A stretch of 64,000 nucleotides of DNA, from contig JADJQN010000001.1 of assembly GCA_016712745.1 (NCBI GenBank), forward strand, positions 1,116,001-1,180,000. The letters run 5' to 3'. Origin of the DNA: Sandaracinaceae bacterium (lineage in GTDB: Bacteria; Myxococcota_A; Polyangia; Polyangiales; JADJQN01). Positions 8,838-19,260 of this stretch are shown here, one piece after another. Made by a program: the position numbers and the translations under genes. The first letter of the stretch is position 1, and every line of letters starts with the position of its first letter. The notes beneath the pieces are model-generated. The model did not search any database and had not been told where the DNA came from. It worked only from the letters and a program-made list of their open reading frames with translations.

Positions 8838-11800
8838 ATGCGCACTTTATTACGATTGATGTTGGTGACGAGTTGCTCGGTTTTCACAGTAGCCCTTCCA
8901 GAGGCTGCGCACGCGCAGGTTTGTGAAGAACACCGTTTTCGAGTGGTCGTCGGCAATGGCAGCCCTTGCACCAGCGGCGGCGGCACGTGCGGTAAGGTCA
9001 GCCTGCTTCGCGACATCTCCGACTGCGATGGAAACTACGAATCGACCTGTGAGGTCTCGTGCTCCGTGTTCGTCGAAGACCTCGACCCTGGAGAATCGTG
9101 CGGCGGCTGTCAGCCCATTTGCGTGCCCAATTGCCCCCCGGGCAGTATCCCCGAAGCAAGCTGCGGGTTCGACGCGTGCAGCTACACGGAACGCGAAGTG
9201 TGCAACGGAATGGACGACGATGGCGATGGCCAGGTTGATGAGGAAGTTTGCGAGCCCGAGGGACCCTGTCAAAACTATCGCACCGATCCAGTCCACGTTG
9301 GTTCCGGCGCCTATCTTACGCACCCTCAGGTTGACGTTCGGTACGCCGGGGTGGACGACATTCCGATTCAGTTTGTACGTCGGTACACGTCGATGGACCG
9401 ATGGCCGGCGCAAGAGCGCACGCGCCTCAGTTCGGGATGGTTTCACACGTTCGACGAACACCTCTATTCAAAAGATCTTCGCGCGCCAGGAACGCCGGTC
9501 AACAACACCGCTCCCCTCGCGATTACGCATCGTACAGCTACTGCCACCTCACGCCGATTCGATTGCGGTACGAGCCACTCGCCACTCGTCAACTTCAGTT
9601 GCCTGTCCAACGATGGATCTCTAGACACTCTCAAATGGAACGCGGCTCAAACTCGGTGGGAAGTCTGGTCCTCACTCGAAGTCGTTACGCGATTCAATTC
9701 AAGCGGCGACCTACTTGGTCGATTCAACACACGAGGAATCGGATACTCAGTTGTCTACAACACGAGTGGAACCTTCAACGGTCGCATCGCGTACGCGATT
9801 GACCACTTGGGGCGACGCTTGAATTTCAATTGGTCTCAGATCAACGGAGAAGTCGTTCGACTAGCCAGTCTACAGGACAATGCATCAGGCTCCATTTTGG
9901 CGACGTTTACGCACGATGCGAGTGGCTCTCGGCTGTCGGGGGCCGCAAGCGCGGCGGGCACTGAGGAGTATGACTACGCATCAAATCCGATGCCTGCCAA
10001 TAATGCCTACTTTTTCATGACGTTGGTTAAGCGCGATGGGTTGAATAGCGTTTCGGTCAGCTACGTCACGGACGGATCAGGGGCGATCCCTCAAGGTCGC
10101 GTGCGAACTGTTAGCGCTGGCGATGGAAGTTATTCGATGCGCTGGCCTGGGGAATCGAACAACTCTTGCGCTAACTCAAATCGGACCACGCAGATCGTCG
10201 ATCGGTCTACCGCGCCGATCGGTGGCATTTCGTGTGCCGTCGATGCAGATTGCTCGGCGGGCGGTGCTACCACCGTGTGCGACGCTGGCGTATGTCGAGC
10301 CTCAACGTGCCAGGAGTTTGCGATAACCGGGACAACAGTAAACACCGCAGAGGTAACGGCGCTTACAGGCAACTGCAGTTGCGGCGGAGCTCAAAACTTC
10401 ACTTGGATGAGCCCAGGAACTGGCTCCCCGCGTCGCATATCAAACACTCTGGACCGAAATGGTCGCCGTACTACCTACGCGTACGACACCAGCGGCCGCG
10501 TCGTCGCATCATGTGTGGGCGACAATGATGGATCCGTCACGACCACGCCTTCGTCGTGTCCATCGACCGGTGTGTGGACAGCCACTCAGTACCACACAAG
10601 GTGGAAACTCTTGCCCACGTTGGAGACTCGTCGCAGTCAGCTTTCGTCGGGCGGCACGACCACCATCGCCTACACTTACGACACAAACCATCCGGAGCTT
10701 CTGTCCGCAACTCAAACTGGCTATACGCGAACTCTCGCAAACGCAACTGTTCAGGAATCGGTTTCGGCGAGTTTTGTTTACGATGGTCAGGGACGGGTGC
10801 TTACGGAGACCGGGCCCGCGGGAGAGACGACGACTCGTACGTACTATTCGAGCGGTGCGTACCAGAACGGTATGCCACAGACCACGACCCATGTTGTAGG
10901 CGCTGACACACTGGTTACCACGTACTCGAATTACAGCGCACTAGGGGCGCCCGGAACCATCGTGCGTCCGTGGGGCACCTCCGAAGCTTATCAGTTCTCA
11001 TTTGGAGGCATGCGACTCACGTCACAGACCATCGGCACGCTTCCGGCAACCACTTTTTCATACACGACCGCGGGGCGTCTCGAGGAAGTAGTTGATCCCA
11101 CGGGTCGACGGATTCGATTTTCGTACGATTCGCTTGGCCGTATTGTCCAGCAAGACACGCGTGACTCAGCGGGTGCGGTTGCAAGCGACCGTGTTCAGTA
11201 CACCTACGACGCGGCGGGCAGGTCGATATCTGTGAGCCAGCGTCGTGTTAGTTCGGCTGGCGTGCCGCAGGCGGTCGAACGAGAGTACATCGCTGCCTAT
11301 CAGGCGCAGGGTTTTCAGAGTTTGGAAACCTCCACACCGTTTGGTGCGAGCTCGCTGAGTTACGACACCGCGTTGATGGGATATCTCGAGGGAATCACTC
11401 GTGCAGACGGTAACCAGCTTTCTGCGTCGCACGATATATTTGGCCGTCAAACTAGTATTACTCGATATTTTGGCGGTGCCTCGTCTAGCGCGTTCACGAT
11501 GGGCTATTCACCGCCGAGTGCCGTCAACGCTGGCGATAGCCGGCCGACTTTAGTAACGGATGCGGCTGGCAAAACCCGTCAATACACTTACGACGATTTT
11601 GGCCAACTAGTGCGTAGTGTCGGTTCCGACTACGGCACTTTTCAGTGGCGTTATGTCAACGGTCGGCTCACCGAATCGACGAACGCGCAGAGTAAGCGCT
11701 CTGTCTATACCTACGACGCACTGTCGAGACTTGTTGGAGTCGACAACGACGCTAACAATCCCACCTTCGTAGGGCAGGACTACCATTTCATCTACCAGAA

Positions 11801-13937
11801 TTCCGCCGGTGGTGTCGCGTGCGGTACGTCGAACCCTTGTACAAATCGCCGGGGACGTTTGGCGAAGGTGGAAATGGAAGCATACCCGGGCGTTTTTTGG
11901 ACTTTGGAGTACGCCTACGCGCAGGACGGCAAGATCAAGAGTGAGCTATGGCCGAATGGTCACGAGACAAAGTACGAGTACGACTCGTTGGGTCGACTCA
12001 TTCGTACACGGATGCCCATCCCAAGCGGCGACATGATTCGATACGACTACGACACAGTCGCGGGCAATGCACTCGATCCAACTGAAGCAGTGACCGTCGC
12101 AGCCGAGCTCACGGCCGGAACGAACTACTTCTTGTATGCACGGAACATCAACTACGACTCCGCGCATCAAATGACGAGTGTTCGACATGGCGACAATCCC
12201 ACTACGTGGAACTCCGCGACATTTGGATACAACTTAGCCGGCGCTCCGACCACCTGGCAGACGAATCGAAATGTTAGCGGCGTGAGCACAAAGGTGGTTG
12301 ATCGTGCGTACACATATGAGGCTGATGGGGCGCGTAGCGCGTTCACGTCTACAACAGAAACCCCGCGACGCTTTTTCTACGACGGCGCAAATCGTGTGAC
12401 GTGCGTCGTGAACAATCCGGCATTGACCTCGTGTCCGACGCCTCCGAACGCAGCCATTATTCAGACTTATGCCTACGATACCAACGACAACCGAACCTCG
12501 CTGCTCGACTCCGCTGGCACGACTACGTACGCGTCGTCCGGAAATGCGCTGACCACGGAGTCCGTCCCGGGATCACGCACCGTTAACTACACATGGACAC
12601 TCTCTGGGCCCAAAGGCATGAGGGCTTCCGACAATGAAACGACTGCCGGCTATCCGAATAACCAGCGCAACTACTTATATGACGGAGTGGGTCGTGTTCG
12701 CGTGATCAACCTCCCACGAACGGGAGCCACCGTTGGCGCGTACGATTCTCATCAGATCGTCGTTCTGTACGACCACTTGAGCCGACCGATATACATGGCC
12801 GACTTGAATCTTACGAACTCCAAAGAGCGACGCGAGAATCTATACTGGGATTTTGGCAATCGGCTCATCAACCGACGCATCACACCGGACAGCACACAGT
12901 CCACGAACTACAGTGTCGACGTATACGCGCACATCTCGCGCGCGGACATTGGGCAGATACACCTGGACTACGTTGGTGGGACATTCACGAACGAGACACG
13001 CCACTATATCGCCACCGATCCGGTTGGCTTACCGATTGCTACTTATCAGTGGACCTCGGCCGGAAGCACGTCCGTTTCATGGAGTGCTACTTACGCGGCA
13101 TATGGGGGCGCCCACTCAACCAGTGGCTCAGGTGCGCCCCCGTTCGGATTCCGTGGCCAGTACGTGATCGAAGGCAGCCAAGCCGAACGTTGGAACGGTG
13201 CCACCGTCCAAACACTTCGACTTCCACTGCGTGCCAACCGATGGCGCACATACGATCCGCGAATCGGCCAGTACCTTAGCGCCGACTCCACGACGGTCCG
13301 CGGTGGCGGGAGTGGATATCGTGGCGGTACAGCGCGCAACGCTCGGTCGCTATCCCATTCATTCGCATACGCGGATCTAGACCCAGTGAACTCCGTGGAC
13401 CCCAACGGACGCTGGCCGCTACCTGCTCATCCGAACGTAAATAACTTACCTGGTGGGTGGGCAGTGGACACGGTGCACCAGCATGAAGGTGGTCTCGCGT
13501 TTAGAGATCCGTCCGGAAACCGCCTGACTTTCCACTACGGAAGAGAGATCAATCCGGAGACCGGCAGACCTTGGGGACGCAGATCTCATCAGAACCGCGA
13601 TCATTACCACCTCAGCCTTGCCAACAATGGCGGCAACGGCGGGCGTGATTGGTATCCCGTTGGCGCTGATATCAACATACCTCCAGCCTCGGAGTGCTCC
13701 GCGCTGCCGGAGGGAAACTGGACCCCGTGGCCCGACGATTGGGAACCAGAACCGTACGTGCCGATGAGCGAGTACGATGACGACGACGGCAATGACTGGG
13801 ACGCTCTACCAGGCGCAGATGCACCATACTTCCTCCTTCCCCTTATTCTCGAAGGTCCGCCGTCGCCTGCGCTGTTGTTGGAGTTGCTTGAAATCTTCGA
13901 GGGGGCTGGCGGAGGAGCTGGCCTGGGGTACGCGTAG
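8838..13937 (+). CDS. RHS/YD-repeat secreted protein with unusual C-terminal tip
   Basis: 1699 aa. Order seen: signal peptide (1-27, ending AHAQ); Cys-rich region; MopE-like motif CNGMDDDGDGQVDEE (about 122-136); DUF6531-like RHS opening (DPVHVGSGAYL at about 150); a long run of YD/RHS repeats with one Cys-rich insert of the C-x-DADC type; and the RHS core end GQYLSADS ... DPNG (near 1475-1522). After DPNG a ~175-aa tip begins. It holds a His-rich stretch (RDHYHL), an acidic segment and a Leu-rich tail. RHS shells encapsulate a C-terminal effector, often a toxin, so the tip is the candidate active part; its activity is not recognisable. The gene directly downstream is a candidate immunity gene. 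GTG 8835 is an alternative start. Confidence 0.9.
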   Translation: MRTLLRLMLVTSCSVFTVALPEAAHAQVCEEHRFRVVVGNGSPCTSGGGTCGKVSLLRDISDCDGNYESTCEVSCSVFVEDLDPGESCGGCQPICVPNCPPGSIPEASCGFDACSYTEREVCNGMDDDGDGQVDEEVCEPEGPCQNYRTDPVHVGSGAYLTHPQVDVRYAGVDDIPIQFVRRYTSMDRWPAQERTRLSSGWFHTFDEHLYSKDLRAPGTPVNNTAPLAITHRTATATSRRFDCGTSHSPLVNFSCLSNDGSLDTLKWNAAQTRWEVWSSLEVVTRFNSSGDLLGRFNTRGIGYSVVYNTSGTFNGRIAYAIDHLGRRLNFNWSQINGEVVRLASLQDNASGSILATFTHDASGSRLSGAASAAGTEEYDYASNPMPANNAYFFMTLVKRDGLNSVSVSYVTDGSGAIPQGRVRTVSAGDGSYSMRWPGESNNSCANSNRTTQIVDRSTAPIGGISCAVDADCSAGGATTVCDAGVCRASTCQEFAITGTTVNTAEVTALTGNCSCGGAQNFTWMSPGTGSPRRISNTLDRNGRRTTYAYDTSGRVVASCVGDNDGSVTTTPSSCPSTGVWTATQYHTRWKLLPTLETRRSQLSSGGTTTIAYTYDTNHPELLSATQTGYTRTLANATVQESVSASFVYDGQGRVLTETGPAGETTTRTYYSSGAYQNGMPQTTTHVVGADTLVTTYSNYSALGAPGTIVRPWGTSEAYQFSFGGMRLTSQTIGTLPATTFSYTTAGRLEEVVDPTGRRIRFSYDSLGRIVQQDTRDSAGAVASDRVQYTYDAAGRSISVSQRRVSSAGVPQAVEREYIAAYQAQGFQSLETSTPFGASSLSYDTALMGYLEGITRADGNQLSASHDIFGRQTSITRYFGGASSSAFTMGYSPPSAVNAGDSRPTLVTDAAGKTRQYTYDDFGQLVRSVGSDYGTFQWRYVNGRLTESTNAQSKRSVYTYDALSRLVGVDNDANNPTFVGQDYHFIYQNSAGGVACGTSNPCTNRRGRLAKVEMEAYPGVFWTLEYAYAQDGKIKSELWPNGHETKYEYDSLGRLIRTRMPIPSGDMIRYDYDTVAGNALDPTEAVTVAAELTAGTNYFLYARNINYDSAHQMTSVRHGDNPTTWNSATFGYNLAGAPTTWQTNRNVSGVSTKVVDRAYTYEADGARSAFTSTTETPRRFFYDGANRVTCVVNNPALTSCPTPPNAAIIQTYAYDTNDNRTSLLDSAGTTTYASSGNALTTESVPGSRTVNYTWTLSGPKGMRASDNETTAGYPNNQRNYLYDGVGRVRVINLPRTGATVGAYDSHQIVVLYDHLSRPIYMADLNLTNSKERRENLYWDFGNRLINRRITPDSTQSTNYSVDVYAHISRADIGQIHLDYVGGTFTNETRHYIATDPVGLPIATYQWTSAGSTSVSWSATYAAYGGAHSTSGSGAPPFGFRGQYVIEGSQAERWNGATVQTLRLPLRANRWRTYDPRIGQYLSADSTTVRGGGSGYRGGTARNARSLSHSFAYADLDPVNSVDPNGRWPLPAHPNVNNLPGGWAVDTVHQHEGGLAFRDPSGNRLTFHYGREINPETGRPWGRRSHQNRDHYHLSLANNGGNGGRDWYPVGADINIPPASECSALPEGNWTPWPDDWEPEPYVPMSEYDDDDGNDWDALPGADAPYFLLPLILEGPPSPALLLELLEIFEGAGGGAGLGYA

Positions 13938-13970
13938 AGTCGTTAACGCTAATTCGAACAGAGGGTAACA

Positions 13971-14393
13971 ATGACGGACAATTGGGACTTTCCAACAGAT
14001 CCGTGTCTGGAGTTCCACGACGCAGGATTTCAGCGACTGATTGTGACGAACCGAGACGTCATCATAGAGCTGAGCGACGTGTCGGTGTACAGCTCGCGCG
14101 AAGACGAGCATGCGGACCTTTACGGTCATGCAGTGACCATCACATTTACCGATGTCACGGAAGTGAGCGTTCTCGGACGAGTAACGACGAGCGAAGTCAC
14201 GCCGTTTGAAGACATTAACGTCTACGCGGCGTGTGCGTTTATGGGCGAGGTTGGGCTCGATTGGCCGAATACATCCGAGCCCGTGCAAATCACTAGCGCA
14301 AAGTTCGATCTCACCCAAGCCAAGCTTGTTGTGAAGGCAGCTTCGATGCGCATTGACATTGGAGCCCGGAGCGGGAGACACGAACTCGTTTGA
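13971..14393 (+). CDS. Candidate immunity protein for the RHS tip
   Basis: 140-aa soluble acidic protein, no signal peptide, no recognised family. It starts 33 bases after the RHS stop with a good ribosome site (GAGGG). The composition suggests a beta-rich small domain (LIVTNRDVIIELSDVSVY). A short cytoplasmic protein right behind the variable tip of an RHS gene is the standard position of an immunity gene; that role is inferred from position only. Confidence 0.65.
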   Translation: MTDNWDFPTDPCLEFHDAGFQRLIVTNRDVIIELSDVSVYSSREDEHADLYGHAVTITFTDVTEVSVLGRVTTSEVTPFEDINVYAACAFMGEVGLDWPNTSEPVQITSAKFDLTQAKLVVKAASMRIDIGARSGRHELV

Positions 14394-14530
14394 GCTGGTG
14401 TCCAAAGTTTGGATCTGCCGCTGCGCTTAGTGCGGAGGTTACCCCCTCGCCTCACTGAGTCCACGAGACCGACTCACGCCCTGACGAAGAACACATTGCT
14501 TGCGGCGTGATGTAATCGCGGAGGGTGCGT

Positions 14531-15055
14531 ATGGGTTGGATATGCGGAGTGTTGTCTACCATCGCGGGGCTTCTTGCGCTCGGTTTCTGGGTTTGGGACG
14601 TGGCTGGGCGCCCGAAGGCTGGGGAGTTTACGGCGCGCCCAATGGAAGCCAAACGGCGGGCCGCAGACGAAATCAGCCATTTTTCGCGCGACCGACGGAA
14701 GGGGGATTTTTTCGATTCATGGGACATCGCATTCGAATCTATGCGATTGCGCGCCTGGAGCGCATGCACTGGAGCCGGCGAGACGACGACGTTCTACTCC
14801 CTGCGATGCTCAGGCGGAGCGTGGGAGCGACTACTCGATGTGGAGAGCGAGAAGGCTCGGTTGGAACACGAGGTTGCGCGCACTCTCAAGCAAGGCCGAA
14901 CGGGCGCCGCAACCGATGTGCAATACCTGCGCGAAGAAATAGCGGAGTTGGAGAAGTCGTCGGCTCGATGGGAACGTATGAATGATGAGTGGATTGGCGC
15001 GCTCGAAGTCGCGTACCAACGCTACATTGCATCTCTGCAAGAGGGGTCGCGTTGA
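14531..15055 (+). CDS. Membrane-anchored coiled-coil protein
   Basis: 174 aa. One N-terminal membrane helix (about 6-26), then a hydrophilic region and a C-terminal Glu/Arg/Leu-rich segment (about 105-150) with coiled-coil periodicity. ATG 14531 follows GGAGGG, which decides the start over GTG 14525. It lies 56 bases upstream of the large nuclease gene on the same strand and may be co-expressed with it. No family recognised. Confidence 0.6.
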   Translation: MGWICGVLSTIAGLLALGFWVWDVAGRPKAGEFTARPMEAKRRAADEISHFSRDRRKGDFFDSWDIAFESMRLRAWSACTGAGETTTFYSLRCSGGAWERLLDVESEKARLEHEVARTLKQGRTGAATDVQYLREEIAELEKSSARWERMNDEWIGALEVAYQRYIASLQEGSR

Positions 15056-15111
15056 CTTGCACAACCGGACGCTCACTCGACATTGCGTAGATGCGGCAAC
15101 GCTGGGGGACC

Positions 15112-18100
15112 ATGGGCGACTCACCGGAAGAGAAAGCGCTAGCACACACAATCGCAGTTCTCGACCAAGCCTCAGCCCCAGACGTGGTGGCCAGTGTCGG
15201 GGCATTGCTGCTAGTTCCGGCCAATCTCCATTACCGAACAAGTTTGGAGTGCGTGCTGGGGCTCGTGATGACGGGAGCATGCGGGCCGAGTGGATCGCTG
15301 TCGTGTGAGACTCTGGATTCGCTTCTAAACGAATCGGTCGCCAGTTGGGCAGGTCATCTCGATGATTTGTGGCCTTCGGCGGCAACCGAAGCTTTTACAT
15401 TCCACGGCGGGACGCACGTGTTCATTCCCGGTGGAGACGGCATATGTGCCACGCTACGTTGTCTCGCGGAAGCGGTTTGCGACGACGACCTCCTCCCAGC
15501 GACACTAGCGCAACGCTGCATACGCATGATTCAAGGCATGTGCTTGATAACGGACCTTAGTGTTCGACGTGCGAAACTAGATAGAAACGCCGAAGTCCCC
15601 ACCTGGTCTGACAGCATTCACATTCCGCCTGCACCTCAGTTGGATGCGCGGAAGCAAAACGTCTGCCTCGGTGCAGGGACAGTTGAGCGCATCCTCCGCG
15701 ACACTGGGATGAATAGCGACGATCTCGATGCGTTCACGTGGCAGACGATGTCCAGTTCGCACGAGCTGGGAACCGTGGTTGACACGCTTGCATACAAGCC
15801 GCTGTTTTCGTTTGCCGAAGGTCTAATTGTCGCTGCGCCGCACTGGATCGCGCATGCGTTGGTGTGGCGCATTTGTGATCTGGTCATGCGTAGTGGGCAA
15901 CAAAGAATACTTGCCGAGCACTTGCACGTTGCTCGGCTAAGCCATCTGCGTTCCCTCCTTGCGAGGATGGACGTTCGACTTGTCGATATTGCCGAAGAAT
16001 CGCTGTGTGCGCATTCGTTCGTTACGCACACGCTCTGGACGTGGGATGCCGATAAGGTGCTTCACCTTGCGTTCTTCAGCGATGCGTTGAGCTGCAATGA
16101 GCCTGCAACGTTGTTCGGATCTTGGCAGACGGATGAAATTCAAGGCGAGGTTCATCGTGGACGCGCGATGATGCTCGAGCGCGTTCGACGGCGAAGCGCA
16201 AGCCTTGAAGTCTTTTCGCTCATTGTGACGGCAGACGTCGGTCGCAGCTACAGCGTCGGCTTCGACAGGAACTCGTCGGACATACCTGATGGCCAGATGC
16301 TCGGCGCTCTCTCGATCTCCGACCTGGAAATTCTCATGACCAGAGTCGCCAGCGATGGCGCCGACTTTCTAACGGTAGTGAAATTTCTAACCGATATGTG
16401 GAGTGAATCGCGTCTTCGGTTTATCGCTATTCTGGACGCATTTGGTCTTTGGCGAGCGTCTGGGTGTTCGTTCTTCGGGCCAGACGACGATGGGACGTCA
16501 AAAGGCATGGTAATTCCGGGCGCGTACAGTGCCGACCTTCATTCGCACAGCTTATCTGTGTTCGACTGGCACGCGATCCGCGTCTACGGTAGGTCGTCTC
16601 TTGTCGAGGTTGGTCGCCTCAGTCCCTCTGGGCATGTCTATGTCCCGCGCCACCCGAAACCGCGCGGAGGTGAACTCGCTGTCGAGGTGGGTTCTACAGT
16701 TGTCTGGGTTCGCACCGTTCGATCCACAGAGCCGTCTGTTCTGAAAAACGGGGCAATGCAGGTCGAGTTTCTGCGGTTGTTCACCTATTGGATCGCCGAA
16801 GCCGTAAGCGCAGTAAATGGATCGGTCCTACTAGACCCAGCGCTGCTCGAAATCGATTTGGGACCCTACGAGCCGTGGGCCGCGTTGCAGGAAGGACAGG
16901 CGTCTGTTGATGCCGGTTACACTATCAACAGGATCAAATCCGATCACGTAGTCGTCCAGATCAAAGCTGAGTTCGCCCTTCGATATGACGACTCGAATGC
17001 TGCGGAGCTCGAGTTGGTTTCCGCAGCAGCCGACGCACTACTCGAAGGCGTCGATTTGAAATGCCGCAACGATTTGAAAGCCTTCTTCGAAAAATCGGCG
17101 CAGACATCGGATAGGCGTATTCTCAACTTAACGAGTACGCGTACGCCTGAGTACATCGCTTCGGATGCTCAGCACTCCGTCAGGTACGTACAAGATTACG
17201 CGCGCGTTCCGGCCAGGCGTGGACGTGCGATGCCAGGTTCGACGCCGGCCACTCTGACGGATGCCGAAGCTACGAGCTGGCTGAACGAAACCGTTGGCGC
17301 CCTATTTCAAGAGCTTAGACAGCGACTCGCTTCGCTGGACAAACGCGCTGCATTGCATCGCCTGATGGCGGCGAACGAAGGGCTAGTGTTTCTGGATAGG
17401 CATCGAGTCGACACGTTAGCGGCGCGCGATGCCATCGGATCCAGTGCAACAACAGTCGTGACGGATGTGATGCGGCAGCTCAACCGGCACGCGGAAGCTG
17501 CGATGCCAACGCGTTTTCTAATCGAATACCTTGCCGCGGAACGCTCAGGTGGGACGGGCGTGTTATCAGGAACGGAGCATGACGCGTGCCTAGCGATCGC
17601 CGCCGAGATAGTTCGCCTCGGTGTTGCGAGCGATATTGCGCACTTCAAGCTCGCGCCCATTGCGGTCGATTTATTCGCGCGCGACTACTCGGTAAGAAAG
17701 GACCAGTATGAGGACGCCACCCACCAAATGGGGCTTCAGTTTACTCGCGAACTAGTTGGCCAGGCTTATTCGCGAGGCGGCACGAAACCCAAACTGGTGC
17801 AAGCGGTCGACGCGGCAAAAACATCATCGACGTTGGAGCGGGCAAGTCGCACGGAGTTTGGTCATTCGTTCCAGGAGATGGCAACGTTTGTCGATGCGGC
17901 GACGCGCGTAGCCTCTGAGGCGAACGCGACGGTCGTGACCATGGACGAACGCGCGTTCGTTGCGCTTATCGCCGAGCGATGCAGCTTCACGGAGAGCGCC
18001 ACGAAAGCGATTCTCACCCGGCTGTCGCTCGAGCCACGACCGAACTTTCTGAAGGTTCCCTCAGAGGAGTTTGCCGACGCAGATGTCTATCCTTGGCGAT

Positions 18101-18756
18101 TCAATCGAGCTCTTTCCTATGTCTCGCGTCCTTTCGTATTCGTACCATCTCCAGTCGGCCGCGAGGTTAGTTACACGCCCGGTCACGTTGCGCGCGCGGT
18201 GCATCTTCTTGTCGAATCGTGCATTGAAGGTCGATACAAGGCGAAGTCGACAGAGATGAAAACGTTGATGTCGAAATTCACGAAAGCAGCGTCAGAGGAT
18301 TTCGACGACGAGGTTGCAGAGACACTAAGGACGCGAGGATGGAGCGTCGCCACTCGCGTGCTCAAAATAGGGTCAAAGCGCATCGCAGTTGGAGGAAACG
18401 ACCTCGGTGACATAGATGTGCTTGCCGCGGATCCGGCGAAAAAACAAATATGGGGCATTGAATGCAAAGACTTCTCAAGAGCTCGTTTGCCCAACGAGGT
18501 TCGAGCGGATCTCACTCAGCTGTTCGGCGATGAAGGCGGCGGTGCTTCTACCCAGGACAAGCATTTGCTGCGCGTGACCTGGTTGCAGGAGAACCTCGAT
18601 GCAGTCGTGCGCAAGCTGAAGTGCGACCCGGCTGACGGAACATGGTCGATCGAGGGCGCTATTGTGTTGAGTGCCGCGTTGATGGCGCCCAAGTTGGCGA
18701 AGCCTAAACTGCGCATTTGGACCTTGCAGGAGCTGGCTTTGCGCGAAGAGATCTGA
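15112..18756 (+). CDS. Large uncharacterised protein with C-terminal PD-(D/E)XK nuclease site
   Basis: 1214 aa from the ATG at 15112, which follows GGGGGA; ATG 15091 is also in frame but lacks a ribosome site. The first ~1000 residues match nothing I recognise and show no Walker motif or helicase motif. The C-terminal ~150 residues hold GDIDVLA (D1100, D1102) then, 13-17 residues on, IWGIECKDF (E1117, K1119), the D-(x)n-E-x-K layout of Mrr/NERD-like restriction-type nucleases. The D and E-x-K are intact. As cargo of an integrated island between an RHS locus and regulators, a role in defence or inter-element competition is a reasonable guess, not a demonstration. Confidence 0.75.
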   Translation: MGDSPEEKALAHTIAVLDQASAPDVVASVGALLLVPANLHYRTSLECVLGLVMTGACGPSGSLSCETLDSLLNESVASWAGHLDDLWPSAATEAFTFHGGTHVFIPGGDGICATLRCLAEAVCDDDLLPATLAQRCIRMIQGMCLITDLSVRRAKLDRNAEVPTWSDSIHIPPAPQLDARKQNVCLGAGTVERILRDTGMNSDDLDAFTWQTMSSSHELGTVVDTLAYKPLFSFAEGLIVAAPHWIAHALVWRICDLVMRSGQQRILAEHLHVARLSHLRSLLARMDVRLVDIAEESLCAHSFVTHTLWTWDADKVLHLAFFSDALSCNEPATLFGSWQTDEIQGEVHRGRAMMLERVRRRSASLEVFSLIVTADVGRSYSVGFDRNSSDIPDGQMLGALSISDLEILMTRVASDGADFLTVVKFLTDMWSESRLRFIAILDAFGLWRASGCSFFGPDDDGTSKGMVIPGAYSADLHSHSLSVFDWHAIRVYGRSSLVEVGRLSPSGHVYVPRHPKPRGGELAVEVGSTVVWVRTVRSTEPSVLKNGAMQVEFLRLFTYWIAEAVSAVNGSVLLDPALLEIDLGPYEPWAALQEGQASVDAGYTINRIKSDHVVVQIKAEFALRYDDSNAAELELVSAAADALLEGVDLKCRNDLKAFFEKSAQTSDRRILNLTSTRTPEYIASDAQHSVRYVQDYARVPARRGRAMPGSTPATLTDAEATSWLNETVGALFQELRQRLASLDKRAALHRLMAANEGLVFLDRHRVDTLAARDAIGSSATTVVTDVMRQLNRHAEAAMPTRFLIEYLAAERSGGTGVLSGTEHDACLAIAAEIVRLGVASDIAHFKLAPIAVDLFARDYSVRKDQYEDATHQMGLQFTRELVGQAYSRGGTKPKLVQAVDAAKTSSTLERASRTEFGHSFQEMATFVDAATRVASEANATVVTMDERAFVALIAERCSFTESATKAILTRLSLEPRPNFLKVPSEEFADADVYPWRFNRALSYVSRPFVFVPSPVGREVSYTPGHVARAVHLLVESCIEGRYKAKSTEMKTLMSKFTKAASEDFDDEVAETLRTRGWSVATRVLKIGSKRIAVGGNDLGDIDVLAADPAKKQIWGIECKDFSRARLPNEVRADLTQLFGDEGGGASTQDKHLLRVTWLQENLDAVVRKLKCDPADGTWSIEGAIVLSAALMAPKLAKPKLRIWTLQELALREEI

Positions 18757-18784
18757 TTGTCGGTCGCGTCGCGTATCCGTTTGG

Positions 18785-18994
18785 CTACACAAGCTCGCAC
18801 ACTTCAATTCCAAGAAATAGTGCCAAGTCCGCCCGGCGAACCAGTCTCAGTCGTCCAGGACGCACGCTGCGAAGGCGCCCTTGAGAGACCCAGTAGCGCA
18901 CAGAGCTGAGGGGAGCGCGCGCAATTTCCGCGCACTCGGATAGGGTCAACAGGGCTGGAAGTTTTGTCGTTTGCGCAAGAGAGTTCTTCTTCAT
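18785..18994 (-). CDS. Excisionase-like helix-turn-helix protein
   Basis: 69 aa (ATG 18994; GTG 19003 also possible). The sequence TLSECAEIARAPLSSVRYWV followed by a basic GRLRLVRRADLALFLG segment matches the HTH_17/MerR-type excisionase fold, where a short winged helix binds DNA near att sites or promoters. It is convergent with the nuclease gene and about 9.2 kb from the right att core. A second protein of the same type lies at 26395-26700. Confidence 0.75.
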   Translation of the reverse strand: MKKNSLAQTTKLPALLTLSECAEIARAPLSSVRYWVSQGRLRSVRPGRLRLVRRADLALFLGIEVCELV

Positions 18995-19260
18995 GGCGAG
19001 CACCGTGTTGGGTTGTCATGCTGGAAGCAAGTGTGCAGACGCGTCGACTCTGTGGCTTCGCATCGACTAGTTCTAACAATGTCCGCCGAAAGCACGCAGC
19101 GAGCGAGTACGCGCGGGTTGCCTCAGGCGGACAACGCGATTCGCCCCGGTCACCCTTGAGGGTGATAGAAATAACTGTCGCCAGACCGCGCGCGCGTGAT
19201 GAAGTATGAGCGCCGCGATGTGAGTACACCGCGGGTCATGCTCTTCAGACAGGGGATTCT

